Assembly: GCF_900108065.1 (NCBI RefSeq)
Contig: NZ_FNVQ01000002.1
Span: forward strand, 1 to 64,000
Origin: Marinobacterium lutimaris
GTDB lineage: Bacteria; Pseudomonadota; Gammaproteobacteria; Pseudomonadales; Balneatricaceae
DNA length: 64,000 bases
Reading direction: 5' to 3'
Of the stretch, positions 38,429-47,298 are shown in pieces. The first letter of the stretch is position 1. Every line of letters begins with the position of its first letter. A model generated the notes under the pieces. It saw only the letters and a list, made by a program, of their open reading frames with translations. It was not told the DNA's origin and did no database searches. Position numbers and translations under genes: made by a program.

Positions 38429-41400
38429 CTAGCTGTGGCTGGATTCCAGGCGACCGTTTTGCGGCGGTTCATCACCCTCTTGCGAGTCTGCTGATTTGCC
38501 GCGCAGCAGCCCTTTCAGGTCTTCCAGCAGCATGATGTTGACCGGCACCATGATCAGCGTGATCAGGGTGGCGAAGAGGATGCCGAAGCCCAGGGAAACC
38601 GCCATCGGGATCAGGAACTGCGCCTGTACCGCTTTTTCGAACAGCAGCGGCAGCAGTCCGAAGAAGGTGGTGACCGAGGTGAGTATAACCGGACGGAAGC
38701 GCGAGGCACCCGCCGTCAGTACCGCCTCGTAAGCCGCCGCTTTCTTGCCCAAGCTGTCGCTGAGTTCAGCGCGGCGGCGGTTGGTAAACTCCACCAGTAC
38801 CAGACTGTCGTTAACCACCACGCCGATGAGCGCCAGCAGACCCAGCATACTCATAATGGTCAGATCTATGCCCATGATCCAGTGGCCGACCACCGCGCCG
38901 ATAGCGCCAAACGGGATGATCGACATAACGATCAGCGGCTGCAGGTAGGAGCGGAACGGGATCGCCAGCAGGCTGTAAATAGCGAACAGCACGAAAGCCA
39001 GCCCGACACCCAGCGAGGAGAAGGATTCTTCCTGCTCCTTTGCCTCGCCTTCCATCGAGTAGCTGGCGCCGGGGTATTGCAGCATCAGATCATCCAGAAA
39101 GGTCGCCAGATCCCGGTAGAGTACCGTGGTGTTGGTGCTTTCCTTGTCCAGGTCCGCCAATACGCTGACGGTGCGCTGCTGGTTGATGCGGTAGATGGTC
39201 GCTGCGCCTCTATCCGGCACCAGTTCCGCCAACTCATCCAGCGGGACCAGGCCGTTCTCGGTCACGATCTCCACCCGGCGCAGGTTACTGATCGCCTCCC
39301 TTTCGCTGTCTGGCAGGCGCACCATCACGCGCACCTCATCGCGGCCGCGCTGGATACGCTGCACCTCGATACCGAAGAAGTTCTCGCGCACCTGACGGAT
39401 GATATCGCTGCGGGTCAGACCCAGGGCGTAGGCCTGGGGCTTGAGCTCAACCTTGAGCTCCTCCTTACCGTCGGAGAGGTTATCGGAGATATCGAACAGG
39501 GTCGGATAGGTTTCCAGACGTTGTCGGATCAGCCCCGCCATGGCGGCCAGATCATCGACATTGTTGGAGCTGAGCTGGATATCCACCGGATCGCCGCCGC
39601 GGCCGATCTCAGCGCGGTAGGTCAGGGTTTCTGCCCCCGGTATCTCGCCCACCATCTCGCGCCACTCCTGCACCAGTCTTGCGGTGCTCAGCGAAGCGTC
39701 GCGGCTCTCCGACGGCGTCAGCTCAAAGTCAACGCGACCGCTTTCCGGGCTGCCGCCGTCGCCGGTGGCGGAGAATATATTCTCTACCACGCTTTTACCT
39801 GTCACGGGATCACGGTAGCGATCCTGCAGCACTCTGGCCGCATCTACCATCGACACCACCGCACGGTCGGTGACCTCGAAGGGCGTGCCGGCCGGCATGG
39901 TCAGGCGCGCCCGCGCGGTGTCGGCCTGAATTCGCGGGAAAAACACGAACTGGGTCCAGCCGCTGAACACCAGCGCCAGGATCAGGATAAAGGTGCCGCT
40001 GAAAATCGACAGCGTGGTCAGGCGGTGGCGTAGCGCCAGCCCCAGCAACGGCTGGTAATAGCGCAGAATGGCCCGTTCAAAGCCGTCGGCAAAGCGCGCC
40101 TGCATGCGGGAGAAACGACCGCCGCTGGCCTCATCCTTGCGCAGGCGAATATGCTTCAGGTGCGAGGGCAGCACGAACTTGGATTCGATCAGCGAGAACA
40201 GCAGCACCGGAATCACCACGTAGGTGATCTGCGCAAAGATGGCGCCACGGTGCCCCTCGATAAAGGCGATCGGCAGAAATGCCACCACCGTGGTCAACAC
40301 GCCGAAGGTCACCGGCACCGAGACCTCCTGGGTGCCGCTAATCGCCGCCTGCAGCCCGCTTTCCGCCGAGCGCATGTGGGTGTATACGTTCTCCCCCGTG
40401 ACGATGGCATCGTCGACGACGATACCCAGCACCAGGATAAAACCGAACAGCGACATGACGTTCAACGTAATGCCAAATATCGGCATGATCAGGAAGGCAC
40501 CCATAAAACTGACCGGAATGCCGATAAACACCCAAAGCGCTATGGACGGACGCAGAAACAGCGTCAGCATCAGCAGCACTAGGATACCGCCCTGCACCGC
40601 GTTGCTGATCAGCAGATTAAGACGCGATTTCACGATCTGGGAATCATCATCCCAGTAGCTCATGGTCAGCCCCTGGGGCAGACTGCCCTGGCGCGAGTCC
40701 ACGTAGGCCTTCACCTTGTCGGCCACTTCGATGGCGCTCTGGTTGCCGACGCGGTATACCTCGAGCATTACCGCCAGCTGACCGTTAAAGCGGCTGCGCA
40801 GATCGCTTTCCTCAAAGCCGTCGGTGACCCGGGCCACATCGCCCAGGCGCAGGGTGCTGCCGTCCGGGTTGGTCTGAATCACGATGTTTTCAAACTCGTC
40901 GCGATGGTACGCCTGGCCCTTGGCACGAATCAGGATATCGCCACCGGCGGAGTTGACGTTACCGGCGGACAGGTCCAGCGAGCTGTTGCCGACCCGGTTG
41001 GCCACCTCTTCCAGCGTCAGACCATATTCGCGCAGCCGGTCCTTGGAGATCTCGATACCGATCTCGAAGGCGCGCACGCCCACGGGCTCAAGCTGGGTGA
41101 CGCCGGGCAGACGCAACAGATCATCACGTACGCTTTCTGCGTAGCTGCGCAGCTCCTTCTCGCTGAGATCGCCAGAGAGCGCAACGGTGATCACCTCCCG
41201 TGTCCAGGTCGCCAGCGACACCACCGGTTTTTCCGCATCCACGGGGAAAGAACTGATCGCATCGACGCGGGACTTCACATCGGCCAGCAGATCACGTGGA
41301 TCGTAGCCATCCTCCACCTCGATATTCACCGTGGTGCCGCCCTCGATGGAGCGGCTGCTCAGCTCCTCGATCCCCTCAAGGTCAGCCACCGCATCTTCGA

Positions 41401-41596
41401 TACGGGTAGCCAGGCCTGTTTCCGCATCCTCTGGGCTGGCGCCGCGCAGGCTGACCTGCACGCTGATGGTGTCCGCTTCAAAGCTGGGAAAGATCTCCAG
41501 CGGAATACGGAAATTCAGCGACATCAAACCAGCGAAGACGATGGTCAACATCAGCAGGTTTGCCGCTACATGGTTGCGCGCAAACCAGGCGATCAT
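38429..41596 (-). CDS. RND efflux permease (AcrB/MdtB-like, HAE family)
   Basis: 1,055 residues, normal RND length, with 12 transmembrane segments and two large periplasmic loops. The proton-relay Asp pair is present in VVDDAIVTGENV. The C-terminal half has GVGLAFVLFAIYSLLAIPFRSYLQPL and GVVVNDSLVLVEF. It pumps lipophilic compounds or metabolites from the inner membrane and periplasm through the adaptor and outer-membrane channel encoded upstream. It overlaps the adaptor gene by four bases. The substrate is unknown; the sequence is not obviously a heavy-metal type. Confidence 0.94.
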   Translation of the reverse strand: MIAWFARNHVAANLLMLTIVFAGLMSLNFRIPLEIFPSFEADTISVQVSLRGASPEDAETGLATRIEDAVADLEGIEELSSRSIEGGTTVNIEVEDGYDPRDLLADVKSRVDAISSFPVDAEKPVVSLATWTREVITVALSGDLSEKELRSYAESVRDDLLRLPGVTQLEPVGVRAFEIGIEISKDRLREYGLTLEEVANRVGNSSLDLSAGNVNSAGGDILIRAKGQAYHRDEFENIVIQTNPDGSTLRLGDVARVTDGFEESDLRSRFNGQLAVMLEVYRVGNQSAIEVADKVKAYVDSRQGSLPQGLTMSYWDDDSQIVKSRLNLLISNAVQGGILVLLMLTLFLRPSIALWVFIGIPVSFMGAFLIMPIFGITLNVMSLFGFILVLGIVVDDAIVTGENVYTHMRSAESGLQAAISGTQEVSVPVTFGVLTTVVAFLPIAFIEGHRGAIFAQITYVVIPVLLFSLIESKFVLPSHLKHIRLRKDEASGGRFSRMQARFADGFERAILRYYQPLLGLALRHRLTTLSIFSGTFILILALVFSGWTQFVFFPRIQADTARARLTMPAGTPFEVTDRAVVSMVDAARVLQDRYRDPVTGKSVVENIFSATGDGGSPESGRVDFELTPSESRDASLSTARLVQEWREMVGEIPGAETLTYRAEIGRGGDPVDIQLSSNNVDDLAAMAGLIRQRLETYPTLFDISDNLSDGKEELKVELKPQAYALGLTRSDIIRQVRENFFGIEVQRIQRGRDEVRVMVRLPDSEREAISNLRRVEIVTENGLVPLDELAELVPDRGAATIYRINQQRTVSVLADLDKESTNTTVLYRDLATFLDDLMLQYPGASYSMEGEAKEQEESFSSLGVGLAFVLFAIYSLLAIPFRSYLQPLIVMSIIPFGAIGAVVGHWIMGIDLTIMSMLGLLALIGVVVNDSLVLVEFTNRRRAELSDSLGKKAAAYEAVLTAGASRFRPVILTSVTTFFGLLPLLFEKAVQAQFLIPMAVSLGFGILFATLITLIMVPVNIMLLEDLKGLLRGKSADSQEGDEPPQNGRLESSHS

Positions 41597-42816
41597 GAGT
41601 CACCTCCATGCTGGGCAGGCGCTTCAGTCTGGATCTGGGCACCTTCCGGGCTGCTGACGACCGCCTGATCCTTGACCCTCACCGGCGTGCCGGAAACCAC
41701 CTGTCCCAGCGTGGTCATCACCAGCCGGTCGCCCGTTTCCAGCCCCGCGCTGATCAGCGCCTGTTCCTCATCCTGCCAGCCGATACTCACCTCGCGCCGC
41801 TGCACGGTGCCATTTTCAACCAGGTAAACGTAGCTTCCCTGGTAGATCACGCGGTTGGGAATGACGATGGCGTTGTTGATGCTGCGTCCCTGAATACGGG
41901 CCCGCACATACTGTCCAATTTTCAGCGGCACCCGGCCCTCGGCCTTGGCGCCATAAGGGTCATCGATCTGCCCAAGCACGTATAGCTGGCGACTAGCCTC
42001 ATCGATAGCGCCCTCGGTCTGCACCACCTTGCCCTGCCACTCTTCGTATCCCACCAGATCGGAGATAAAGGTCACGTCCGGCAACGGAGCACTGGGCTCA
42101 TCGCTGTAGCGGTAGCGTTCCGGCAGATCGATATAGGCGAGATCACGGCTCTGGATCGGCAGTCGCACCTCGATATAGTCCACCGCATAGACGGTGGCCA
42201 GCGCAGTACCGCTGGAAACCACCTGGCCAAGATCCACCGATTTTTCCAGCACACGTCCGGCGTACGGTACGCGGATACTGGTACGCTCCAGGTCCAGTTT
42301 GGCCTTGCTGACCGCCGCTTCCGCCGATGCCAGCGCCGCCTGGGCGGCATTCAGCTGCGGCATACGCGCCACCAGGTCCGGCACGGCGCCGCCGTTGCCG
42401 AGGCGTGTCCAGTCGGCCCGCGCCTGCTCGCTGCGGGCGCGCTCTTCGCTGAGGGTCTGCCGCGCGGTGGCCAGCGAAGCCTGGGCTTCGGTCAGCGCAG
42501 TGCGATAGTCACGGTCATCGATGCGTAGCAGCTCTTCGTTGGCCTCAAAAAAGCCGCCGGCGCGCAGATCGGGATGCACCCAGACCACTTCGCCAGACAC
42601 CTGGGGCAACAACTCACTTTGTGTGCGGGGACGCACCCGGCCGTAGCTTTCTATCTGGATCGGAAAGTCGGCGGGGCTGATCTCGCGTACCTCGACACCG
42701 ATCGCCGCCTCGCGCTGCGCCGGCATCCGGTTTGCTTCCGGCGGGTTATGGAATACCAGGTAACTGATGCCGCCGAGCACGGCGATAACCACCAACGGCA
42801 ATAACTTCTTGATCAT
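41593..42816 (-). CDS. RND efflux periplasmic adaptor (membrane fusion protein)
   Basis: 407 residues. An N-terminal membrane anchor (LLPLVVIAVLGGISYLVF) is followed by a split lipoyl/barrel-sandwich domain (VSGEVVWVHPDLRAGGFFEAN; RVPYAGRVLEKSVDLGQVVSSG) around an alpha-hairpin (~110-180), then beta-barrel and membrane-proximal domains. It bridges the permease and the outer-membrane factor. Both its ends overlap neighbouring genes by four bases. Confidence 0.93.
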   Translation of the reverse strand: MIKKLLPLVVIAVLGGISYLVFHNPPEANRMPAQREAAIGVEVREISPADFPIQIESYGRVRPRTQSELLPQVSGEVVWVHPDLRAGGFFEANEELLRIDDRDYRTALTEAQASLATARQTLSEERARSEQARADWTRLGNGGAVPDLVARMPQLNAAQAALASAEAAVSKAKLDLERTSIRVPYAGRVLEKSVDLGQVVSSGTALATVYAVDYIEVRLPIQSRDLAYIDLPERYRYSDEPSAPLPDVTFISDLVGYEEWQGKVVQTEGAIDEASRQLYVLGQIDDPYGAKAEGRVPLKIGQYVRARIQGRSINNAIVIPNRVIYQGSYVYLVENGTVQRREVSIGWQDEEQALISAGLETGDRLVMTTLGQVVSGTPVRVKDQAVVSSPEGAQIQTEAPAQHGGDS

Positions 42817-44339
42817 TTGGCTGTTGTCTCCGCTTCGGCCTGAGAGGGATTATCGCTGGTAGATCTGTCGTTGGCCGGCGCATCAAAGCTGCCGCCCAGG
42901 GCAACCGCCAGGGCCACCCGGTTTTCCAGCAGCGAGCGTCGCAGCTGAATGACGTTGGTCTGAGCATCCAGCGAGCGCCGCTGGGATTCCAGCACGGTGG
43001 TGAACTCCTCCAGACCACGCTGATAACGTTCAAACGCCAGTTGCTCCGCCTGCAGCGCGTTCTCTTCGGCGTTCAGATACAGGCGATAACGCTCAGCGAG
43101 AGCGCCACGGCCATCCAGGGCGTTCTCCACTTCACTGAAAGCGGTGTAGAGATTACTCAGATAGTTCTGCTCCAGCTCCTGGCGACGCGCCAGTTGCTGA
43201 TCCTGCTGTGCACGCAACCGGCCAGCATCGAACAGCGGCTGAGTCAGTGAAGCACCCAACAGCCAGGCAAGATTGCCGCTGCTGACCAATTCGCTCAGAT
43301 CGTCGCTGCTGCCGCCGTATTCCGCGCTGAGGGAAAATCCGGGAAAGCGTGCTCGGTGGGCTGCGGCCAAGCCTTCGTCTGCGGCCAGAAGATTGAGCCA
43401 GCTCACCTGGAGATCAGGCCGGCGCACCACCATCTCTGAAGGCAGCACCAGTGGCAGTTCGGTTTCGAGCACCGGCAGAGTCTCCTCCGAGCTCAGCGCC
43501 GCTGCCGGATAACGCCCCAGCAACTGCTCCAGCGTGCGCTTGGCCTCGGCCAGCGCCAGCGCCTGTTCCTCTACCGTGGCAAGTTGGGCGTTGAGGTCGT
43601 TACGCGCCAGATACAGATCCAGCGCTTCATACAATCCCTGGCGGTAGCCGGACTCGATCACCGCCAGATCGGATTTCAGGTTGTCGCTGCGCTCGCGGAA
43701 AAGCTTGAGCAGCAGCTGAGTTTCCTGCACGCGAAACCAGGCACGGCTTATATCCGCGGCCAGGGTCTCCCGGGACTGCTTTAATTCGGCTTCGGCACTG
43801 GCATATTCAAGCTGAGCCTGACGCTGGCGGGCGCTGAGTTCGCCCCAGATATCAACATCCCAGCTGAACCCTGCGGCCAGTGAGAAGCTGGTGGCGCCAC
43901 TTTCCGGCCGATTCAGATCGTAACTCAAACCAAGACCGGGATAACGGTCGGCGCCGGTGATGACTACAGCCTGATGAGCTTGCTCGACTCGGGCCCGCGC
44001 CGCGGCCAGATCCGGGTTATGGACCATCGCCTCCAGCACCAGCAGTTCCAGACGTTCATCGTCAAAACCGGCGAGCCAGCCGGGGGACTCGAGCTGCTCT
44101 GCAACCGCGTCTGCGGCCTGTTCACTCTGCCAACCGCTGGGCACCTCGGTGGTCTGGTCGATGCTCAGCGACTCCGGCGCGGCGCAACCAGCCGCCAAAA
44201 TCACTGAAACGGCGACAAGCAGCCCCAGGGCACTGTTTGTCGTTGCACTCCGGCGCCTGAGCCCTGGCAGGCCAGCCCTGTGCCCAAACCGACGGTAAGA
44301 ATCATTTCCCACTGATTTCTCGCTACAAATCCTGTCCAC
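42813..44339 (-). CDS. RND outer-membrane factor lipoprotein (NodT/OprM-like)
   Basis: 508 residues from the GTG at 44339. Lipobox VILAAGC, then two outer-membrane-efflux repeats (LELLVLEAMVHNPDLAAARARVEQAHQAV; GFSWDVDIWGELSARQRQ; VVRRPDLQVSWLNLLAADEGL). It forms the TolC-like exit duct. The start is unsettled: GTG 44339 and GTG 44312 are in frame, neither has a strong ribosome binding site, and there is no in-frame ATG before the signal peptide. It is the first gene of the pump operon and is divergent from the seven-gene operon at 44.5 kb. Confidence 0.9.
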   Translation of the reverse strand: MDRICSEKSVGNDSYRRFGHRAGLPGLRRRSATTNSALGLLVAVSVILAAGCAAPESLSIDQTTEVPSGWQSEQAADAVAEQLESPGWLAGFDDERLELLVLEAMVHNPDLAAARARVEQAHQAVVITGADRYPGLGLSYDLNRPESGATSFSLAAGFSWDVDIWGELSARQRQAQLEYASAEAELKQSRETLAADISRAWFRVQETQLLLKLFRERSDNLKSDLAVIESGYRQGLYEALDLYLARNDLNAQLATVEEQALALAEAKRTLEQLLGRYPAAALSSEETLPVLETELPLVLPSEMVVRRPDLQVSWLNLLAADEGLAAAHRARFPGFSLSAEYGGSSDDLSELVSSGNLAWLLGASLTQPLFDAGRLRAQQDQQLARRQELEQNYLSNLYTAFSEVENALDGRGALAERYRLYLNAEENALQAEQLAFERYQRGLEEFTTVLESQRRSLDAQTNVIQLRRSLLENRVALAVALGGSFDAPANDRSTSDNPSQAEAETTAK

Positions 44340-44382
44340 TTGGGGACCAATGGTAAGTTAGTTCGTGTTACCTGACAGTGTT

Positions 44383-44399
44383 TTTACACTTCTTTACAC
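44383..44399. promoter_or_regulatory. Direct repeat in the pump promoter region
   Basis: tttacac occurs twice exactly 10 bases apart (44383-44389 and 44393-44399), 44 bases upstream of the pump's first GTG. Ten-base direct repeats are typical of OmpR-family response-regulator sites, but this one differs in sequence from the box at 44484. Confidence 0.35.
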
Positions 44400-44483
44400 C
44401 TAATACCCAGCCGGGCCCTGAGCCCTGCCCCCTTTTGCCTCAATCCGCGCGCCGAGCGAGCCCTGCAGCCGCTCTTTTCCATG

Positions 44484-44516
44484 CTTAAGACTCTTTTAAG
44501 TTTACCTCCCTAGACT
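44484..44516 (+). promoter_or_regulatory. PmrA/QseB-like direct-repeat box and promoter of the seven-gene operon
   Basis: CTTAAG (44484-44489) and TTTAAG (44495-44500) are spaced 11 bases start to start, the CTTAAG-N5-TTAAG-type arrangement bound by PmrA/BasR and QseB regulators. A TAGACT -10-like hexamer at 44511-44516 puts the expected -35 (44488-44493) inside the box, the layout of activated promoters of this class. The operon itself encodes a QseB-like regulator. Confidence 0.6.
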
Positions 44517-44543
44517 CGCAGAGTTATGAACAGGAGGCCGCGC

Positions 44544-45227
44544 ATGACCGCACTCACACCAAGAACCAGACCCACACAGGAAGCCGCTTTACGCCTGCAG
44601 CTGCATGCACGGGAGGACTACTCCCGAGTTCGCATAGAGGCATTTATACGAGCGCGTTTTGCAGCTATCCACTCGGCCTGGATCGATGACTTCCTGCCCA
44701 CGTTGATCAGTACGCAAACCACCAGCCAACAGATTCACGCCGCAGCCGGCTTCCAGTGGGCCAGCGAGAACCCGCTGTTCCTGGAGTCCTACCTGGATCT
44801 GCCGATTGAAGGCCGCCTGCGCCAGCTCGGCCAGGGATCGGCGCAGCGCTCGCAGATTGTCGAGTTTGGCAATCTTGCCACCGGTCGTCCCGGCGCGATC
44901 CGCCAGCTGATCCTGGTACTGGCCAACTACTTTGGCCGCCGCGGTATGGACTGGGCGGTGCTCACACTGACACCCACACTGATTAACAGCTTTTCCCGTC
45001 TGGGCCTGGTACTGGTGCCGCTGGCAGCCGCGAGACCCGAGCGCCTGCAAGCATCAACCAGCTACTGGGGAAGCTATTACGACCTGAATCCGCAGGTGGT
45101 CGCTATCAACCTGCCGGCGAACCAGCCCAGGTTGCAGATGCTGGAAAGCCTTGGCGTCCGACGCCCCACATCGACCACCCCTCTGCTGCCGATGGAACGC
45201 ATTAATGAAACATCACTTTTTCACTGA
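44544..45227 (+). CDS. Thermostable haemolysin family protein
   Basis: 227 residues, no signal peptide. It matches the thermostable (delta) haemolysin family known from vibrios (IVEFGNLATGRPGAIRQLILVLANYF; LTPTLINSFSRLGL; YWGSYYDLNPQVVAINL). The pattern E-x-GNLA ... NSFSRLGL resembles acyltransferase (GNAT/autoinducer-synthase-like) folds, so an enzymatic role on an acyl donor is an alternative to membrane lysis; this is an inference. ATG 44544, six bases after AGGAGG, is clearly better than the upstream ATG at 44526. The end overlaps the acyl-ligase gene by 23 bases. Confidence 0.82.
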   Translation: MTALTPRTRPTQEAALRLQLHAREDYSRVRIEAFIRARFAAIHSAWIDDFLPTLISTQTTSQQIHAAAGFQWASENPLFLESYLDLPIEGRLRQLGQGSAQRSQIVEFGNLATGRPGAIRQLILVLANYFGRRGMDWAVLTLTPTLINSFSRLGLVLVPLAAARPERLQASTSYWGSYYDLNPQVVAINLPANQPRLQMLESLGVRRPTSTTPLLPMERINETSLFH

Positions 45228-46635
45228 ACTGGCACGCTACGCGGCAATACAACCCAACCAAGCCGCACTTGAGGATGAAGCCACAACACTCACCTGGCGC
45301 GACCTGCCCGATGCCATCAACCAGCTTGCCAGCCGCCTTGAAGCAGAAGCCGGCAAACGCATCGCCCTGCTGGCCGATAACAGCCGCCACTGGGTGCTGA
45401 CCGACCTGGCCGCCTTGAAACTGGGTCGTGTTTTGGTACCCGTGCCGCTGTTTTTCAGCGAGCAGCAGCGCCAGCACCTGCTGGCGGCAAGCGGTATCGA
45501 CACGCTGATCACCGTGACCGATGACCAGCTGACGATTACCCGCCTGCCGAGCGGCTATCCGGCGCTGCACGCTGGCACCGAGAAGATCACCTTTACCTCC
45601 GGCACCACCGGCACACCCAAGGGCGTCTGCCTCAGCAGCAACAACCAGCTGCGCGTGGCGCAATCGCTGGTCGATCGCCTTGCAGGCCTCGGCCTGTCCC
45701 GGCATCTCTGCCTGCTGCCGCTGGCGACGCTGCTGGAGAATATCGCCGGGGTTTACTGCGCCCTGCTGCTGGGCGGCACCCTGCTCACTCCGTCGTTGAA
45801 AACCCTGGGACTTAAGGGCTCCAGTGAGCTGGATCTGCGTGCGCTTGCCCACAGCCTGCAGGGCTACCGACCCGACTCGCTGATCGGCCTGCCGCAGATA
45901 CTTGCGGCGCTGACCGGTGCTGTAGAGGCCGGTGTGGAACTGCCTGTGCTTAAGTTTATCGCCGTGGGCGGCGCCCGCGTCGGTGTAGACCTGATCGAGC
46001 GCGCCCGCCGCTGCGGTCTGCCCGCCTACGAGGGTTACGGCCTGTCGGAGTGCGCCTCGGTGGTCAGCCTGAATACGCCGGGAATGGACCAGCCCGGCAC
46101 GGCAGGCGCTCTGCTGCCCCATAACCGGGTGCGTCTCAGCGCCGACAATGAACTGCTGATCGAAGGCAACCTGATGCTGGGCTACCTCGGTGAAGCACCA
46201 CAAGGCGACCACTTCGCAACCGGGGACCTGGCACAGATCGACGACGCCGGCTTTCTCAGCATCCGCGGGCGCCAGCGCAATGTGCTGATCTCCAGTTTCG
46301 GCCGCAACCTGAGCCCGGAGTGGGTCGAGTCTGAATGGCTGGCCCAGCCCGGTGTGCAACAGGCGGTACTGTTCGGCGAAGCCAGACCGTTCAACGTGCT
46401 GCTCGTTCACGCGCCGTCACTGAGTGACAGCACCCTGGAAGCGACCCGCCAACGGCTCAATACCCAGCTGCCGGATTATGCCCGCGTTGCCGGTTGGTGC
46501 CGGATTGATACCGCCATGACCGCAGAGAACGGTCTTTACACCGCCAATGGTCGTCCGCGCCGAGATGCCATCGCATCGCGCTACGCCGACCGCATCGAAG
46601 CGCTTTATCAGCCTGCCCCTCTGGCCTGGAGTTAA
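45205..46635 (+). CDS. AMP-forming acyl-CoA synthetase/ligase
   Basis: 476 residues, short for a long-chain acyl-CoA synthetase. The adenylation motifs are TFTSGTTGTPKGVCLS (P-loop), YEGYGLSE (A5) and ATGDLAQIDDAGFLSIRGRQRNVLISSFGRNLSPEWVE (A7-A8, hinge). A catalytic Lys may be supplied by the end of the chain (TANGRPRRDA), where Arg replaces the usual Lys; this is worth checking. It should activate a carboxylic (probably fatty) acid as acyl-AMP and then thioester. It starts inside the preceding gene and ends 2 bases before the next. Confidence 0.88.
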   Translation: MKHHFFTELARYAAIQPNQAALEDEATTLTWRDLPDAINQLASRLEAEAGKRIALLADNSRHWVLTDLAALKLGRVLVPVPLFFSEQQRQHLLAASGIDTLITVTDDQLTITRLPSGYPALHAGTEKITFTSGTTGTPKGVCLSSNNQLRVAQSLVDRLAGLGLSRHLCLLPLATLLENIAGVYCALLLGGTLLTPSLKTLGLKGSSELDLRALAHSLQGYRPDSLIGLPQILAALTGAVEAGVELPVLKFIAVGGARVGVDLIERARRCGLPAYEGYGLSECASVVSLNTPGMDQPGTAGALLPHNRVRLSADNELLIEGNLMLGYLGEAPQGDHFATGDLAQIDDAGFLSIRGRQRNVLISSFGRNLSPEWVESEWLAQPGVQQAVLFGEARPFNVLLVHAPSLSDSTLEATRQRLNTQLPDYARVAGWCRIDTAMTAENGLYTANGRPRRDAIASRYADRIEALYQPAPLAWS

Positions 46636-46637
46636 TC

Positions 46638-47288
46638 ATGTCTTTTTATCAAACGCTGCAACAGGAAACCGAAACCGCCCGTGACTATCTGTTACAGGCG
46701 CCGATTATTCAGGCATGCAAACACGGCGATATCAGCCAGAACCAGTACATCGCGTTTCTGACCCAGGCCTATCACCATGTTAAACATACCCTGCCGCTGC
46801 TGATGGCCTGCGGCAGCCGCCTGCATGAGCGCCAGGAGTGGCTGCGTGAGGCGGTGGCGGAATATATCGAAGAGGAAACCGGCCACCAGGAATGGATTCT
46901 CAACGACCTGGCCGCCTGCGGCGCTGACAAGGAAACGATCCGCCACGGCCAGCCCGCTATCGAAACCGAACTGATGGTCGCCTACGCCTATGACCTGATC
47001 CAGCGCGTAGAGCCGGTGGGCTTCTTCGGCATGGTGCAGGTGCTTGAAGGCACCAGCGTTAACCTGGCCACGCCGATGTCTCACATCATCCAGCAAAAGC
47101 TGGGCCTGCCGGATACGGCGTTCAGCTATCTGCGCTCCCACGGCTCGCTGGACCAGGACCATATCCAGTTTTTTGCCGAACTGATGAACCGGATCGACTG
47201 CCCGCAACAACAGCAGCGTATTATCCACAGCGCCCGCGTGTTCTATCGCCTCTATGGCGATATCTTCCGCAGCCTGCCAAAACAGTAA
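46638..47288 (+). CDS. TenA/haem-oxygenase-like putative diiron oxidase
   Basis: 216 residues, all-helical. Candidate metal ligands are AYHHVKHT (~44-51), EEETGHQEW (~77-85), VLEGTS (~135-140) and HGSLDQDHIQFF (~169-180). Their order resembles the E-x3-H ... E ... D/H-x-x-H set of haem-oxygenase-like diiron enzymes (HDO; UndA and BesC are known members) rather than thiaminase II, whose active-site Cys is not seen. It would use O2 on a small or fatty-acyl substrate. The start is 2 bases after the acyl-ligase stop, indicating tight coupling. The family call is good, the reaction unknown. Confidence 0.78.
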   Translation: MSFYQTLQQETETARDYLLQAPIIQACKHGDISQNQYIAFLTQAYHHVKHTLPLLMACGSRLHERQEWLREAVAEYIEEETGHQEWILNDLAACGADKETIRHGQPAIETELMVAYAYDLIQRVEPVGFFGMVQVLEGTSVNLATPMSHIIQQKLGLPDTAFSYLRSHGSLDQDHIQFFAELMNRIDCPQQQQRIIHSARVFYRLYGDIFRSLPKQ

Positions 47289-47298
47289 GGAAAAACCG

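Noticed and set aside
45202-46410. 402-codon minus-strand frame opposite the acyl ligase gene
   Set aside because: The ligase motifs and operon spacing are clear on the plus strand; the antisense frame is Gln/Ala/Arg-rich and lacks a start signal.
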